Shown: positions 23,204 through 31,869 of the stretch, piece after piece
Layout: the number at the start of each line of letters is the position of its first letter
Numbering within the stretch: the stretch's first letter is position 1
Source: an uncultured Bacteroidales bacterium
GTDB taxonomy: Bacteria; Bacteroidota; Bacteroidia; Bacteroidales; WCHB1-69
NCBI GenBank assembly: GCA_946413585.1
Contig: CAMKLG010000002.1
Coordinates: 1-64,000 of the forward strand
Direction of reading: 5' to 3'
Length of the DNA: 64,000 nucleotides
Position numbers and translations under genes: made by a program
Notes under the pieces: generated by a model
Database searches by the model: none
What the model saw: the letters and a program-made list of their open reading frames with translations, nothing else
What the model was told of the DNA's origin: nothing

Positions 23204-24772
23204 ATGAAAAAAATATTCGTTGCGTTGTTAATCAACATTTTATGGGTGGCAGTGCCGGTTGTCGTAATGGCGCAGAATGCCGCCGAATTGACCAATTTGG
23301 TCGTTTTTGTCCGTTTTGCGGATGATGCGGAAATCAATCGCCCTTTAGCACCCATAGACTCGATGTTTAATGGGAGAACGCCCGGTTACCTCAGTGTTTA
23401 TAATTTCTATGATGTGATGTCATACGGTAAAATACACTACAACACCGTTTACACGAATAATGTCCAAAACGGGGTGATAATATCTTACCAAGATCCCTAT
23501 CCACGAGGCTATTTCGAACCGTATAGTCCTTCAAACCCAATGGGTTACACGGAGCCGAATCCTTTCATGGGTGTTTCCATGCGAGAGGCAGAGCTGTTAG
23601 GCAGAATTGTGAGCTACGTGGATTCCGTGGGCTTGGTGGACGCCACGGTCGATTTGGACGGCAACGATGATGGTATGGTTGACAATGTCAGTTTCGTTGT
23701 GAAAGGCGGCACAGGCGCATGGGCCTCCATCCTTTGGCCTCACATGGAGTTTTTCCCGTACGATTCGCTTGATTATGAACCTCGTATCAATGGTTTGAAA
23801 CTTAATACGTTCAATTTTGAGTTCGAAGGCTCTGTTTCTTATTTCACACCTCATGTGTTCCGCCATGAAATGGGACATTCTTTGAGCCTTCCTGATTTGT
23901 ATCATTATATTAATTACCAAGATGTTACGCCTGCTGGAGATTGGGATATGATGTGCTCGAATACAGGAAACAACCATACAGCGGCCATCTTTAAAAACAA
24001 GATTTTGCATGTTTCTGACGACCCGATTGAGATCACGGAGAGCGGTGACTACACGTTGTTGAGTGTTGGCTCCAGCCCGTCGCGCAATTGCTACTACATC
24101 AAGTCCCATATTGACCCAACCCAGTGGTATGTGCTCGAATATCGGAGCCGGAACGACCTTTTTGATGAGTCTATTCCGGGGTCGGGGTTGATTGTTGCCC
24201 GTTGGAACGACACGGTTCCTCTCAATTACGAGGGCTTATACACTAATGGCTTCTTTGATTTCTACAATAGAGCCCATCAGTACTGGATTTTCCGTCCGGG
24301 AAGCAGCAGTGATATTGAAAATGGTTTGATAGACAGAGCTCATTTCAGTCAGCTCGTGGGTCGTACTTCTTTCGGTCCGACCACAGACCCGCATCCGTAT
24401 TTGACAGACGGAACACCCGAGACCTGTTTTAAGATCACGGGTATCTACGACCACGGCGACAGCCTCACTTTCCACGTCCACTTCTTTGATGCCGGAATTG
24501 AGGATAATCAACTGGCAGAGAGTATCATCGTCTATCCCAATCCCGCCACCGAGGTCGTTAATGTGGAATGTAGAATGCAGAATGAAGAATGGGCGGTGAC
24601 CAATATGGAGGTGTACGATGTTTATGGTAAGGTTATCCGCACTGCGGAGACGTTGCGCGCCACGTCTCCGCAAACCGCGCAAATCAACGTTTCCGGTCTC
24701 GCCGCAGGCATGTATTTCGTGCGTGTGACGACGGATAAAGGTGTGCTGACGAAGAGGTTTGTGAAGAGATAG
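23204..24772 (+). CDS. M6-family metalloprotease with T9SS sorting domain, copy 1
   Basis: A 522-residue secreted protease with signal peptide (cleaved near VMAQ), an M6 (immune inhibitor A-like) catalytic domain with HEMGH at H221, E222, H225 followed by LPDLYHY supplying the third ligand, and GDWDMM as the Met-turn-like segment. A C-terminal T9SS domain follows (VYPNPATEVV ... AAGMYFVRVT). Inside this domain lie an in-frame heptamer block (ECRMQNEEW) and a palindrome encoding TLRATSP, both extra to the usual sorting domain. It is the first of a tandem pair; a 269-bp stretch is identical to copy 2. Confidence 0.88.
   Translation: MKKIFVALLINILWVAVPVVVMAQNAAELTNLVVFVRFADDAEINRPLAPIDSMFNGRTPGYLSVYNFYDVMSYGKIHYNTVYTNNVQNGVIISYQDPYPRGYFEPYSPSNPMGYTEPNPFMGVSMREAELLGRIVSYVDSVGLVDATVDLDGNDDGMVDNVSFVVKGGTGAWASILWPHMEFFPYDSLDYEPRINGLKLNTFNFEFEGSVSYFTPHVFRHEMGHSLSLPDLYHYINYQDVTPAGDWDMMCSNTGNNHTAAIFKNKILHVSDDPIEITESGDYTLLSVGSSPSRNCYYIKSHIDPTQWYVLEYRSRNDLFDESIPGSGLIVARWNDTVPLNYEGLYTNGFFDFYNRAHQYWIFRPGSSSDIENGLIDRAHFSQLVGRTSFGPTTDPHPYLTDGTPETCFKITGIYDHGDSLTFHVHFFDAGIEDNQLAESIIVYPNPATEVVNVECRMQNEEWAVTNMEVYDVYGKVIRTAETLRATSPQTAQINVSGLAAGMYFVRVTTDKGVLTKRFVKR
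24644..24671. repeat. Palindromic element inside the protease gene
   Basis: GCGGAGACGT and ACGTCTCCGC are perfect 10-bp arms around TGCGCGCC. The GAGACGT/ACGTCTC core recurs at 26,541-26,568 in the paralogue and in the 26-bp palindrome at 47,675. Confidence 0.75.
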
Positions 24773-25000
24773 GGTTTAGAGTTTAGGGTTTAGGGTTTAG
24801 AGTTTAGAGTTTAGGGTTTAGGGTTTAGAGTTTAAGGTTTAGGGTTTAGAGTTTAAGGTTTTGGGTTTAGAGTTTAAGGTTTTGGGTTTAAGGTTTTGGG
24901 TTTAAGGTTTTGGGTTTAAGGTTTTGGGTTTAAGGTTTTGGGTTTAGGGTTTAAGGTTTAGGGTTTATGGTTTAGGGTTTATGGTTTTTGGGGAGGAGGA
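24772..25000. repeat. Long AGGGTTT-type heptamer array between protease copies
   Basis: About 30 units of AGGGTTT, AGAGTTT, AAGGTTT and TTGGGTT in 7-bp phase fill the 325-bp gap between the two M6 genes. No gene is present. The array starts at the TAG stop of copy 1. Its dominant unit equals the plant-type telomere heptamer by sequence, but the context is fully bacterial. Confidence 0.95.
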
Positions 25001-25097
25001 ACTATTGGTATGTAAAAGTGGGCGAAGGGAACCTCTGCGGAAATAATAGCACCCGTTAATCAATTTTGTCATTTTGATGATAAATAATCAATAAAAT

Positions 25098-26669
25098 ATG
25101 AAAAAAGCACTTGTTATATTGTTAGTCAATGTGTTGTGTGTGTTCGCGCCCATTGTGGTGATGGCGCAGTCCGCCACTGAACTGACCAATTTGGTCCTTT
25201 TCGTCCGTTTCGCGGATGATGCGGAAATCGACCATTCGTTTGCGTCAATTGATACGATGTTTAATGGTAAAACGCCTGGTTACCTCAGTGTCTATAATTT
25301 TTACGATGTAATGACATACGGGAGAATACATTACAACACCGTTTACACGAATAATGTCCAAAACGGGGTGATAATATCTTACCAAGATCCCTATCCACGA
25401 GGCTATTTCGAACCGTATAGTCCTTCAAACCCAATGGGTTACACGGAGCCGAATCCTTTCATGGGTGTTTCCATGCGAGAGGCAGAGCTGTTAGGCAGAA
25501 TTGTGAGCTACGTGGATTCCGTGGGCTTGGTGGACGCCACGGTCGATTTGGACGGCAACGATGATGGTATGGTTGACAATGTCAGTTTCGTTGTGAAAGG
25601 AGGCACAGGCGCATGGGCCTCCATCCTTTGGCCTCACATGGAGTATTTTCCGTATGACTCTCTTGATTATGAACCGCGTATCAATGGACAAAAAATATAT
25701 ACGTTCAATTTCGAGTTTGAGGGTGCGGATTCTACCTTGTTCAACGCCCTTGTTTTCCGTCATGAAATGGGACATTCGTTGGATCTTCCGGACCTTTACC
25801 ATTATATGTATTACGACGAGGTCACTCCTGCTGGCGCTTGGGACATGATGTGTTACGGCAGTTCCCTCAACCAAACAGCGGCCATTTACAGGAATAAGAT
25901 CCTGCACGTGTCGGACGACCCTGTTGAAATTACCGAGGACGGCGATTACACGTTGCTGAGCGTCGGCTCTAGTCCGTCGCAAAACTGCTACTACATCAAG
26001 TCGCACATAGACCCTACGCAGTGGTATGTGCTGGAATACCGCAACCAGAACGACCTTTTCGAAGAGGGTATTCCTGGTTCTGGTTTGTTGGTGGCGCGTT
26101 GGAACGACACGGTCACGTTGGACTACAAGGGTTTGTTTGCCAACTCCTTCTTCGATTTCTACAATCAGGCGCACCAGTATTGGATTTTCCGTCCGGGCAG
26201 CACTATCGATACCGTTAATGGAGACATTGATAATGCGCATTTCAGTCAGCTCGTGGGGCGTACTTCATTCGGTCCGTCCACCAACCCGCATCCCTATCTC
26301 ACCGATGGCACCCCTGAATCCAGCTTCGAAATTACGGACATATACGACCACGGAGATCACCTCACCTTCCACGTCCACTTCTTTGATGCCGGAATTGAGG
26401 ATAATCAACTGGCAGAAAGTTTCAGCGTCTATCCCAACCCCGCTACAGAGGTCATTAATGTTGAATGTAGAATGAAGAATGAAGAATGGGCGGTGACCAA
26501 TATGGAGTTGTACGATGTTTATGGTAAGGTTATCCGCACTGCAGAGACGTTGCGCGCCACGTCTCCGCAAACCGCACAAATCAACGTTTCCGGGCTTGCC
26601 GCAGGCATGTATTTCGTGCGTGTAACGACGGATCAAGGTGTGGTGACGAAGAGGTTTGTGAAGAGATAG
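25098..26669 (+). CDS. M6-family metalloprotease with T9SS sorting domain, copy 2
   Basis: A 523-residue paralogue of the upstream gene with the same order: signal peptide, M6 domain with HEMGH at H222, LPDLYHY and GAWDMMCYG, then a T9SS sorting domain. Most of the two genes differ at many synonymous and some non-synonymous sites, but 25,332-25,600 is identical to 23,438-23,706. The same heptamer and palindrome insertions are present in the sorting domain, so they predate the duplication. It probably degrades host or dietary protein at the cell surface, together with copy 1. Confidence 0.88.
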   Translation: MKKALVILLVNVLCVFAPIVVMAQSATELTNLVLFVRFADDAEIDHSFASIDTMFNGKTPGYLSVYNFYDVMTYGRIHYNTVYTNNVQNGVIISYQDPYPRGYFEPYSPSNPMGYTEPNPFMGVSMREAELLGRIVSYVDSVGLVDATVDLDGNDDGMVDNVSFVVKGGTGAWASILWPHMEYFPYDSLDYEPRINGQKIYTFNFEFEGADSTLFNALVFRHEMGHSLDLPDLYHYMYYDEVTPAGAWDMMCYGSSLNQTAAIYRNKILHVSDDPVEITEDGDYTLLSVGSSPSQNCYYIKSHIDPTQWYVLEYRNQNDLFEEGIPGSGLLVARWNDTVTLDYKGLFANSFFDFYNQAHQYWIFRPGSTIDTVNGDIDNAHFSQLVGRTSFGPSTNPHPYLTDGTPESSFEITDIYDHGDHLTFHVHFFDAGIEDNQLAESFSVYPNPATEVINVECRMKNEEWAVTNMELYDVYGKVIRTAETLRATSPQTAQINVSGLAAGMYFVRVTTDQGVVTKRFVKR

Positions 26670-26826
26670 GGAATAGGGAGTAGGGTTTACAGTTTACGGT
26701 TTACAGTTTATGTCTAAGTCTAAGTTTAAGTTTAAGTTTTAAGTTTAAGTTAAGTCTAGGTCAACTGCTAACTGCTAACTACTAACTGCTAACTGCCAAT
26801 AGCTAATAGCCAATAGTCAAAGTTAA
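26667..26826. repeat. Mixed heptamer array
   Basis: It starts at the TAG stop of copy 2 with AGGGAAT/AGGGAGT, passes through GTTTACA, CTAAGTT-like and CTAACTG units, and ends with CAATAGC units just before the yitT ATG. Confidence 0.85.
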
Positions 26827-26832
26827 AACAAT

Positions 26833-27771
26833 ATGGAAAAAATTCTTGATGTATTAAAGTCCAAGAAGTTCTGGGTAGAACTGATTATCATGACCGTCGG
26901 TATGCTGATTACCGCCATCGCGGTCTATTATTTCCTGGTGCCGAGCAAGCTGATCATCGGTACCATTTCGGGTCTCTCCATCGTGATCAGCGGCGTTTCC
27001 GAGCAGTTGTTCGGGGTCGCGCTGCCGGTCTCCACGGTGATCCTGGTGGTGAACGCCATCCTTTTGGTGTTGGCGTATTTCTTGATTGGTAAGGAGTTCG
27101 GCATCAAGACCGTCTATACGGCTCTGATTTTAGGTCCGTTGATGGCTCTGTTGGAGAAGTATGTTCCCTACACAATGTTCCTGTCGGAGGGAACCACTTC
27201 CGTCATGGGTGACATTTGGTTCGATCTCTGCTGTTTCGTGTTGTTGCTTAGTGCGTCGCAGGCGGTGCTGTTCTCCATCAACGCCTCCACCGGTGGGTTG
27301 GACATTCTGGCCAAGATCGTTAACAAGTACCTGCACTTTGACATCGGCAAATCGGTGAGCATTGCAGGCGCGTGCATCTGCTGTACCGCCTTCGCCATCA
27401 ACCCGTTCCGCATGGTGGTCATTGGTTTGTTGGGCACCTGGATCAACGGTCTGGTGGTCGATTATTTTACTGCCAACCTCAACAATCGCAAGCGTGTCTG
27501 CATCGTTTCCAAGGATTGGGACCGCATCCGTCGCTACATCATCGACGACCTCGTGCGTGGTTGCACGCTGTATGAGGTTATCGGTGGCTATACCAACGAG
27601 AAGTCCATCGAGCTGGAGACCCTGCTCACGAAAGATGAATTTTCCAAACTGATGGAATACATTGGTAAAGAAGAGATTAAAGCCTTCATTACCGCTGGTA
27701 ACGTCAGTGAAGTCTATGGCCTTTGGTTCAAGGACAAAAAACGCGTGAAACAGCACGCGGAGATGCGGTAA
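26833..27771 (+). CDS. YitT family integral membrane protein
   Basis: A 312-residue protein with five or six hydrophobic segments in the first ~200 residues, including the family's repeated GxxxG-type helices (LIIGTISGLSIVISG, STGGLDILAKIVNKY), then a soluble DUF2179 domain (about 215-300; CIVSKDWDRIRRYIIDDL, FITAGNVSEVYG). This DUF161+DUF2179 layout defines the YitT family; the transported or sensed ligand is not established. It stands alone between a heptamer array and a palindromic terminator-like repeat. Confidence 0.88.
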   Translation: MEKILDVLKSKKFWVELIIMTVGMLITAIAVYYFLVPSKLIIGTISGLSIVISGVSEQLFGVALPVSTVILVVNAILLVLAYFLIGKEFGIKTVYTALILGPLMALLEKYVPYTMFLSEGTTSVMGDIWFDLCCFVLLLSASQAVLFSINASTGGLDILAKIVNKYLHFDIGKSVSIAGACICCTAFAINPFRMVVIGLLGTWINGLVVDYFTANLNNRKRVCIVSKDWDRIRRYIIDDLVRGCTLYEVIGGYTNEKSIELETLLTKDEFSKLMEYIGKEEIKAFITAGNVSEVYGLWFKDKKRVKQHAEMR

Positions 27772-27780
27772 GGCAATAGG

Positions 27781-27807
27781 GTAGGGGCGTGTCGCATACG
27801 CCCCTAC
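27781..27807. repeat. Palindromic repeat between convergent genes, possible terminator
   Basis: GTAGGGGCGT and ACGCCCCTAC form a perfect 10-bp stem with a 7-nt loop, followed by CTTTATTT. It can act as a bidirectional terminator for yitT and the minus-strand gene ending at 27,810. Confidence 0.65.
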
Positions 27808-27809
27808 CT

Positions 27810-28997
27810 TTATTTGGTGTCTAGGGAAGAAAGAATCTTCTTGAGCTCTTTGCGTTGAAGACCTGACAGCTTTTCGTTTTTCAAGGCCCATTGGCAATAT
27901 TGCAAAACCAATGGATGTTGTTCGCAATTGCTGCGCATGGACCATGTCAGTGCGTTGTAAATCATTTCATTTATGGCATTTTGAACCTTCTTTTCGGGTA
28001 TATTCTCCAAACCGTCTGCCCACTTTACCTTCTTGAAAGAGCCTTTGTATTTGGCATAATCGAGCGTTTGAATTAATATTTTCACAGGTTCATATCCGCC
28101 TGAAGCCATGAATTTAGCCCAAAGGATGTCCAATTGTACAGGATCTGTGATGGAACCTCCAAGTTCGGGGAAAAGAGTCGCCTTAAGTGCGTCCATAACA
28201 AATGTCACCTCCTCTTCCATGGATTGGTCAAATGTAGGATTCTCGATTCCCAAACAATACATCAGCAGGTTAATAGCGAAAGTGTCTTCTTGATTCTCAT
28301 ACAATTGCGGATAGAGGAAACGGTTGTGCTGAAAGACTTCCACCATGAAGCCCAATAATGGGATAAACGCGGTTTCATTATCGCTATACTTCTGATATGC
28401 ATACAAATAATCGGCGGTTGCCCTTTCAGGATGCGGATTCAGGTAATAATGGTATGTCCGTTGTTCGAAATTATTGTTGTCGGTGACGAGATAGTGGTCG
28501 TATGGAGGAAGTCCCTTTAGCACGACCTGTGATTCCAACCGTTTGGTTTTGTTGGCTATTTTGTCAATAATGAGCACTTCGATTTGATAAGTTCCAAGCG
28601 GATCGCTCTTTTCAAACGAAAGATTGACAAAACCCCTGCTCATTTGGAACAAATGCGGATCTTTCACCTTCCCATTAATCAAAGGCAAACTGTCCACTAC
28701 GGTGTATATAGAATTGTCGGGACTCAGAATCCGCACAGAATAGACTATATCGGTGTATCCCTTTTTGTCCATTTGGTAATCACAAGCGATGGCCGCAATG
28801 TACAGCGTCTGCTCCGGGAATACTGTGTCGGTAGTAGGGATGATGGCGACGGCGGAACTGTTGGTGCACACCCACTTCTGTCTGACCGTATAGTCGATGG
28901 TTTGAATCAGAATCCCGTCGATGGCGTAGCCGGGGAGCGACATGGCCATGAAAAGAAAAGGTAATGTCCACTTAAATACGCGTTGTTTTATTTGCAT
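27810..28997 (-). CDS. Secreted hypothetical protein, 395 residues
   Basis: It has a signal peptide (hydrophobic residues 10-24, cleavage near GYA-ID). A strand-rich middle (about 40-160; YSVRILSPDNSIYTVVDSLPL, LGTYQIEVLIID) looks like one or two Ig-like domains, and the rest is helical (about 200-395). No lipobox, barrel end or T9SS domain is seen, so it should be periplasmic. I do not recognise the family. It shares no operon with either neighbour. Confidence 0.7.
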   Translation of the reverse strand: MQIKQRVFKWTLPFLFMAMSLPGYAIDGILIQTIDYTVRQKWVCTNSSAVAIIPTTDTVFPEQTLYIAAIACDYQMDKKGYTDIVYSVRILSPDNSIYTVVDSLPLINGKVKDPHLFQMSRGFVNLSFEKSDPLGTYQIEVLIIDKIANKTKRLESQVVLKGLPPYDHYLVTDNNNFEQRTYHYYLNPHPERATADYLYAYQKYSDNETAFIPLLGFMVEVFQHNRFLYPQLYENQEDTFAINLLMYCLGIENPTFDQSMEEEVTFVMDALKATLFPELGGSITDPVQLDILWAKFMASGGYEPVKILIQTLDYAKYKGSFKKVKWADGLENIPEKKVQNAINEMIYNALTWSMRSNCEQHPLVLQYCQWALKNEKLSGLQRKELKKILSSLDTK

Positions 28998-29033
28998 AGT
29001 TTTATAAACTATAATACGATTATACAGGTTTCA

Positions 29034-29150
29034 TTAATCTTTTCCTAAATAAATGATTTCCAACATTTCAGTAGGCGATACCACTTTGCTGACATGTGGA
29101 AAATGTTTGAGATTACCTGTCACAAGATAAGCATCTTCTTTAGATAAGGC
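29034..29150 (-). pseudogene. C-terminal remnant of a PIN-domain toxin
   Basis: Directly after the antitoxin, in a different frame overlapping its stop, the minus strand reads SEVALSKEDAYLVTGNLKHF, then HVSKVVSPTEMLEIIYLGKD and a stop. This matches the last third of COG1569-type PIN toxins (the acid-containing EDAYLVTGN strand and the SPxEML end). There is no start codon and the first ~100 residues with the first catalytic acids are gone. It is too short for the ORF track. Confidence 0.7.
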
Positions 29151-29437
29151 TACTTCGCTTCTCTTGAAAGTCTGATTTCTTCGTTGATTTCTTCTAAACT
29201 CATTTCTGAAAGGCCATTTCGTGCGCTATTGGCACGCATTTCTTCGATTGCTCTCTTTGCGTTTTCCATCACCATGCTGGAAGAATTGAGGTCAATTCGG
29301 AATGGAATGGCCTGTTCGCGTAAAGATTTTTTAATGAATAAGTTAAATGCTGTGGAAACGCTCAATCCAAGCCGTTTGCATAGCAAATCAAATTGACTTT
29401 TGGTCTCGTTATCAATACGAATAGTATAAGCTGTCAT
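29150..29437 (-). CDS. RelB/DinJ-type antitoxin
   Basis: A 95-residue ribbon-helix-helix protein: MTAYTIRIDNETKSQF is the DNA-binding strand, LCKRLGLSVSTAFNLFIKK the two helices, and the acidic tail (LSEMSLEEINEEIRLSREA) the toxin-binding part. I use the ATG at 29437; the longer ORF adds 32 residues that lie upstream of and across the promoter. The partner toxin gene has been reduced to a fragment, so the antitoxin is an orphan. It may still autoregulate, or may neutralise a related toxin elsewhere. Confidence 0.85.
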   Translation of the reverse strand: MTAYTIRIDNETKSQFDLLCKRLGLSVSTAFNLFIKKSLREQAIPFRIDLNSSSMVMENAKRAIEEMRANSARNGLSEMSLEEINEEIRLSREAK

Positions 29438-29453
29438 AATAATAATTTTGACT

Positions 29454-29462
29454 GCAAAAATA
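29454..29462 (-). promoter_or_regulatory. -7 element of the orphan antitoxin
   Basis: On the minus strand TATTTTTGC lies 16 bp before the antitoxin ATG. Upstream, TTGCAT/ATGCAA half-sites (29,470-29,500) repeat and could be antitoxin operators. Confidence 0.55.
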
Positions 29463-29514
29463 CAGTTTTTTGCAATACTATTGCATGTAAAATGCAAATA
29501 TTTTTTTACATAGT

Positions 29515-31140
29515 TTACTTCTCCATCAGCCACTCCAGCGTGAAATTATAAAACCCCATTTCGTAGGTGTCGCCGCCGTTGGGATCCTCCTCCACGTACA
29601 TGCCGATGGTGCCGTCGGGGAGGATGCAAAGGGAGGAGTAGGCCGCGCTATAGGGCACAATCACGCGCCCGATGGACCAGCTTTTGCCCTCGTCATAGCT
29701 GAGCATCACCGCCACGTTTTCCCGTTTGTCGCCCAAAGGCAGGGAGTGGAGCAGCACGCTGGTGCCGTCTTGGCGGTCGTAGCGGAGGATGTCGCCGTTG
29801 CAGGCTGGGGCGGCAGGGAAGTTCGTCGCGAAGACCGTGTCGTGCCAGGTGACGCCGCCGTCTTCGGAGATGTTGAACCACCGCTCGCCGTTGTGGCGGA
29901 TGCTCATCAGGATGCGGCCGTCGCGGAGTTCCACCACCTTGGCCTCGTCTCCACCCTTGCAGGCACGTTGCGAGCATTGCCAGGTCTCGCCGTTGTCGTC
30001 GGAGTAGAGCACGTAGTCGTTCGCCGACCAAGCCTCGCCCTCACGCACAGCGGCCACGAATAGAATGCGACCAGTGGAAGTGAGCAGCCCGTTGCCGGAA
30101 GCGCAGAAAGCCCCCCACCATTGTCGGCGAACGGAATCTACGCAGTCGGGACCGTAGAGATAGTGGGTGATATCGACGGCGGGCGACCAGGAAAGACCGT
30201 TGTCGGTGCTGCGCCGGCAGTAGATGCGGAGCGGCTCGTCGGGTCGCGACTGCCAGAAGCCGACACCGCCCGGATATACTGCTATCAGCCCGCCCTCGTC
30301 GCGGGTGTGCGCCAAGGCACAGTCGCCGAACCCCTGCCCCTTGCCTCTTCCGACGGCGAGGAACTGCGGCCCCGACCAGAATCGGCCACCGTCAGTGCTG
30401 CGGTTGAGGATGATGTCGATGTCCTCGGGGAGGTCGGCATTGCTGTATTTGCGGCGGTCGCAGGCGGCCACCAAACTGCCGTCCTTGGCGGTGATGAGAG
30501 CGGGGATGCGGAAAAACTGCGAGTCGAAGTCGCCGGGTTGGTAGAGCACCTTCCGGCGCAGCAGAATCTCTCTTTCGGACGTTATGTCAATCGGGTAGAA
30601 CTCTTTGTTGGTTCGTAAATCTTTTAATGTCAAGACTATACGGTTGCCTTCTTGGGCGGTGTCGGTGATGTCGGCGGTGATCCAGAGATAGGTGGTGTCC
30701 GTTGAGAGACGAAAATGCAAGGGAATGTTGACATCTTCGGAGAAAGATGGTTTCAAGTCTTTGACCAGCACAGTTTGTAAGGGCCGGGGCTGTTCCCGTG
30801 GCGGATCATAAGTGGTGTTCTCCTGCAACACACTTTGCGGTCCGAGGCGAGTGGGCGCCGGGGAGTCTCCGGTAGAGAGTACTTCCAAGATGCGGACATC
30901 TCCCGCCTCTGTGCCTTGAAGGTTTATGGTCAAGGAGTTAAGTTCCGCTTCCGGTGTCTCCGCGCCGCGCACCACCTGTATGCGCATCAGCACCTCTCGG
31001 TGGTTCGACCGGCCGGTCATGCGCGTGTCGGGCGTAACGGAGATCTGCAGTCCGCCGCCGGGTTGCGCTATACCGGTCCAGCAGGACAAGATGAGCAGCA
31101 ATGCGAGCATAAAAGGGTATTTCCGATTAGACATTGACAT
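29515..31140 (-). CDS. Exo-alpha-sialidase (GH33-type)
   Basis: About 541 residues with signal peptide (cleavage near GIAQ). An N-terminal beta-sandwich domain (about 25-190) precedes a six-bladed propeller. The FFRIPAL motif carries the first catalytic arginine, and five Asp-boxes (STDGGRFW, STDNGLSW, SDDNGETW, SEDGGVTW, SYDEGKSW) mark the blades. It should release terminal sialic acids from glycoproteins in the periplasm or at the surface. No T9SS domain or lipobox is seen, and no nan genes are adjacent. The start at MSMSNRK (31140) is preferred over 31209, which adds residues lacking signal-peptide character. Confidence 0.9.
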   Translation of the reverse strand: MSMSNRKYPFMLALLLILSCWTGIAQPGGGLQISVTPDTRMTGRSNHREVLMRIQVVRGAETPEAELNSLTINLQGTEAGDVRILEVLSTGDSPAPTRLGPQSVLQENTTYDPPREQPRPLQTVLVKDLKPSFSEDVNIPLHFRLSTDTTYLWITADITDTAQEGNRIVLTLKDLRTNKEFYPIDITSEREILLRRKVLYQPGDFDSQFFRIPALITAKDGSLVAACDRRKYSNADLPEDIDIILNRSTDGGRFWSGPQFLAVGRGKGQGFGDCALAHTRDEGGLIAVYPGGVGFWQSRPDEPLRIYCRRSTDNGLSWSPAVDITHYLYGPDCVDSVRRQWWGAFCASGNGLLTSTGRILFVAAVREGEAWSANDYVLYSDDNGETWQCSQRACKGGDEAKVVELRDGRILMSIRHNGERWFNISEDGGVTWHDTVFATNFPAAPACNGDILRYDRQDGTSVLLHSLPLGDKRENVAVMLSYDEGKSWSIGRVIVPYSAAYSSLCILPDGTIGMYVEEDPNGGDTYEMGFYNFTLEWLMEK

Positions 31141-31171
31141 GATATTATGGGATTTGTGATGACGAGGGAAT

Positions 31172-31768
31172 TCATTCGCAGAGTAAATGTTTGCGCAGTT
31201 CCAGTGCACTCTCCTTGGCGAGTTCCAAATCGTGTCCGGCTTTGATGAACACTTTCGGATGCTCGTCGTCGGTGGTGTTCAGCATGATTTCGTACTTCTC
31301 GGGAAATGTGAAATCTTGAATATGGTATAGAGGTCGTTCGTCGCGGTGGAAGGTGATGTCTGTGATATCCACTTTGTTGATTTGAAGATTGTCATAGCTA
31401 ATGAATCCTTTGTCATCGATTCCGCCGTGGTCATAGACCAGAACGGTGCAGTTGGGGGCCATCCCGCGCGTGCCGTCGGTGACGATGATGGCATCCGGTT
31501 CGCCGTACTTCCGCACCATCTCATCAATGCTGTTGGGGACTCCCTGAGGGTCGAAAAAATCCATGTCTATATCCTTTTCTTCGGATTCGCGTTTTTTGCG
31601 GCTCCTCTCCACGACCACGCCCCACAGAATGGTGAAACAAAAGCTGGACATGGTGGCTTCCCTGTAAATTGCGTATGTCATCCTAATTCCGGATGCAAGG
31701 TTGTACATGACGAAAAGCCCAAATGAGACAGCGAAAATGAGCGTGTACCGGAGGATTTTATTCTTCAT
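31172..31768 (-). CDS. Hypothetical membrane-anchored protein
   Basis: 198 residues from the ATG at 31768; the ORF-track extension to 32077 is only the antisense of the neighbouring cysteine-cluster gene. There is one clear N-terminal membrane helix (LRYTLIFAVSFGLFVMYNLA) and possibly a second (SSFCFTILWGVVV), then a basic stretch and a soluble alpha/beta domain with EPDAIIVTDGTRG. A -7 element TATATTTGC lies on the minus strand at 31,789-31,797. Family not recognised. Its divergent neighbour is the first cysteine-cluster protein. Confidence 0.65.
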   Translation of the reverse strand: MKNKILRYTLIFAVSFGLFVMYNLASGIRMTYAIYREATMSSFCFTILWGVVVERSRKKRESEEKDIDMDFFDPQGVPNSIDEMVRKYGEPDAIIVTDGTRGMAPNCTVLVYDHGGIDDKGFISYDNLQINKVDITDITFHRDERPLYHIQDFTFPEKYEIMLNTTDDEHPKVFIKAGHDLELAKESALELRKHLLCE

Positions 31769-31869
31769 AGGTGATGATTTTATAGGATGCAAATATACAT
31801 TTTTTTCAAAGTGCGGTATTGTCGGGAAAGTTCCTTTGAGGAAAAACCACATGCAAAGAGCTGAAGGAG

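Noticed and set aside
24772-25000. TTTAGGG repeats as telomere or eukaryotic contamination
   Set aside because: The unit equals a plant telomere heptamer, but it sits between bacterial genes, is interspersed with other heptamers, and the flanks are plainly Bacteroidota.
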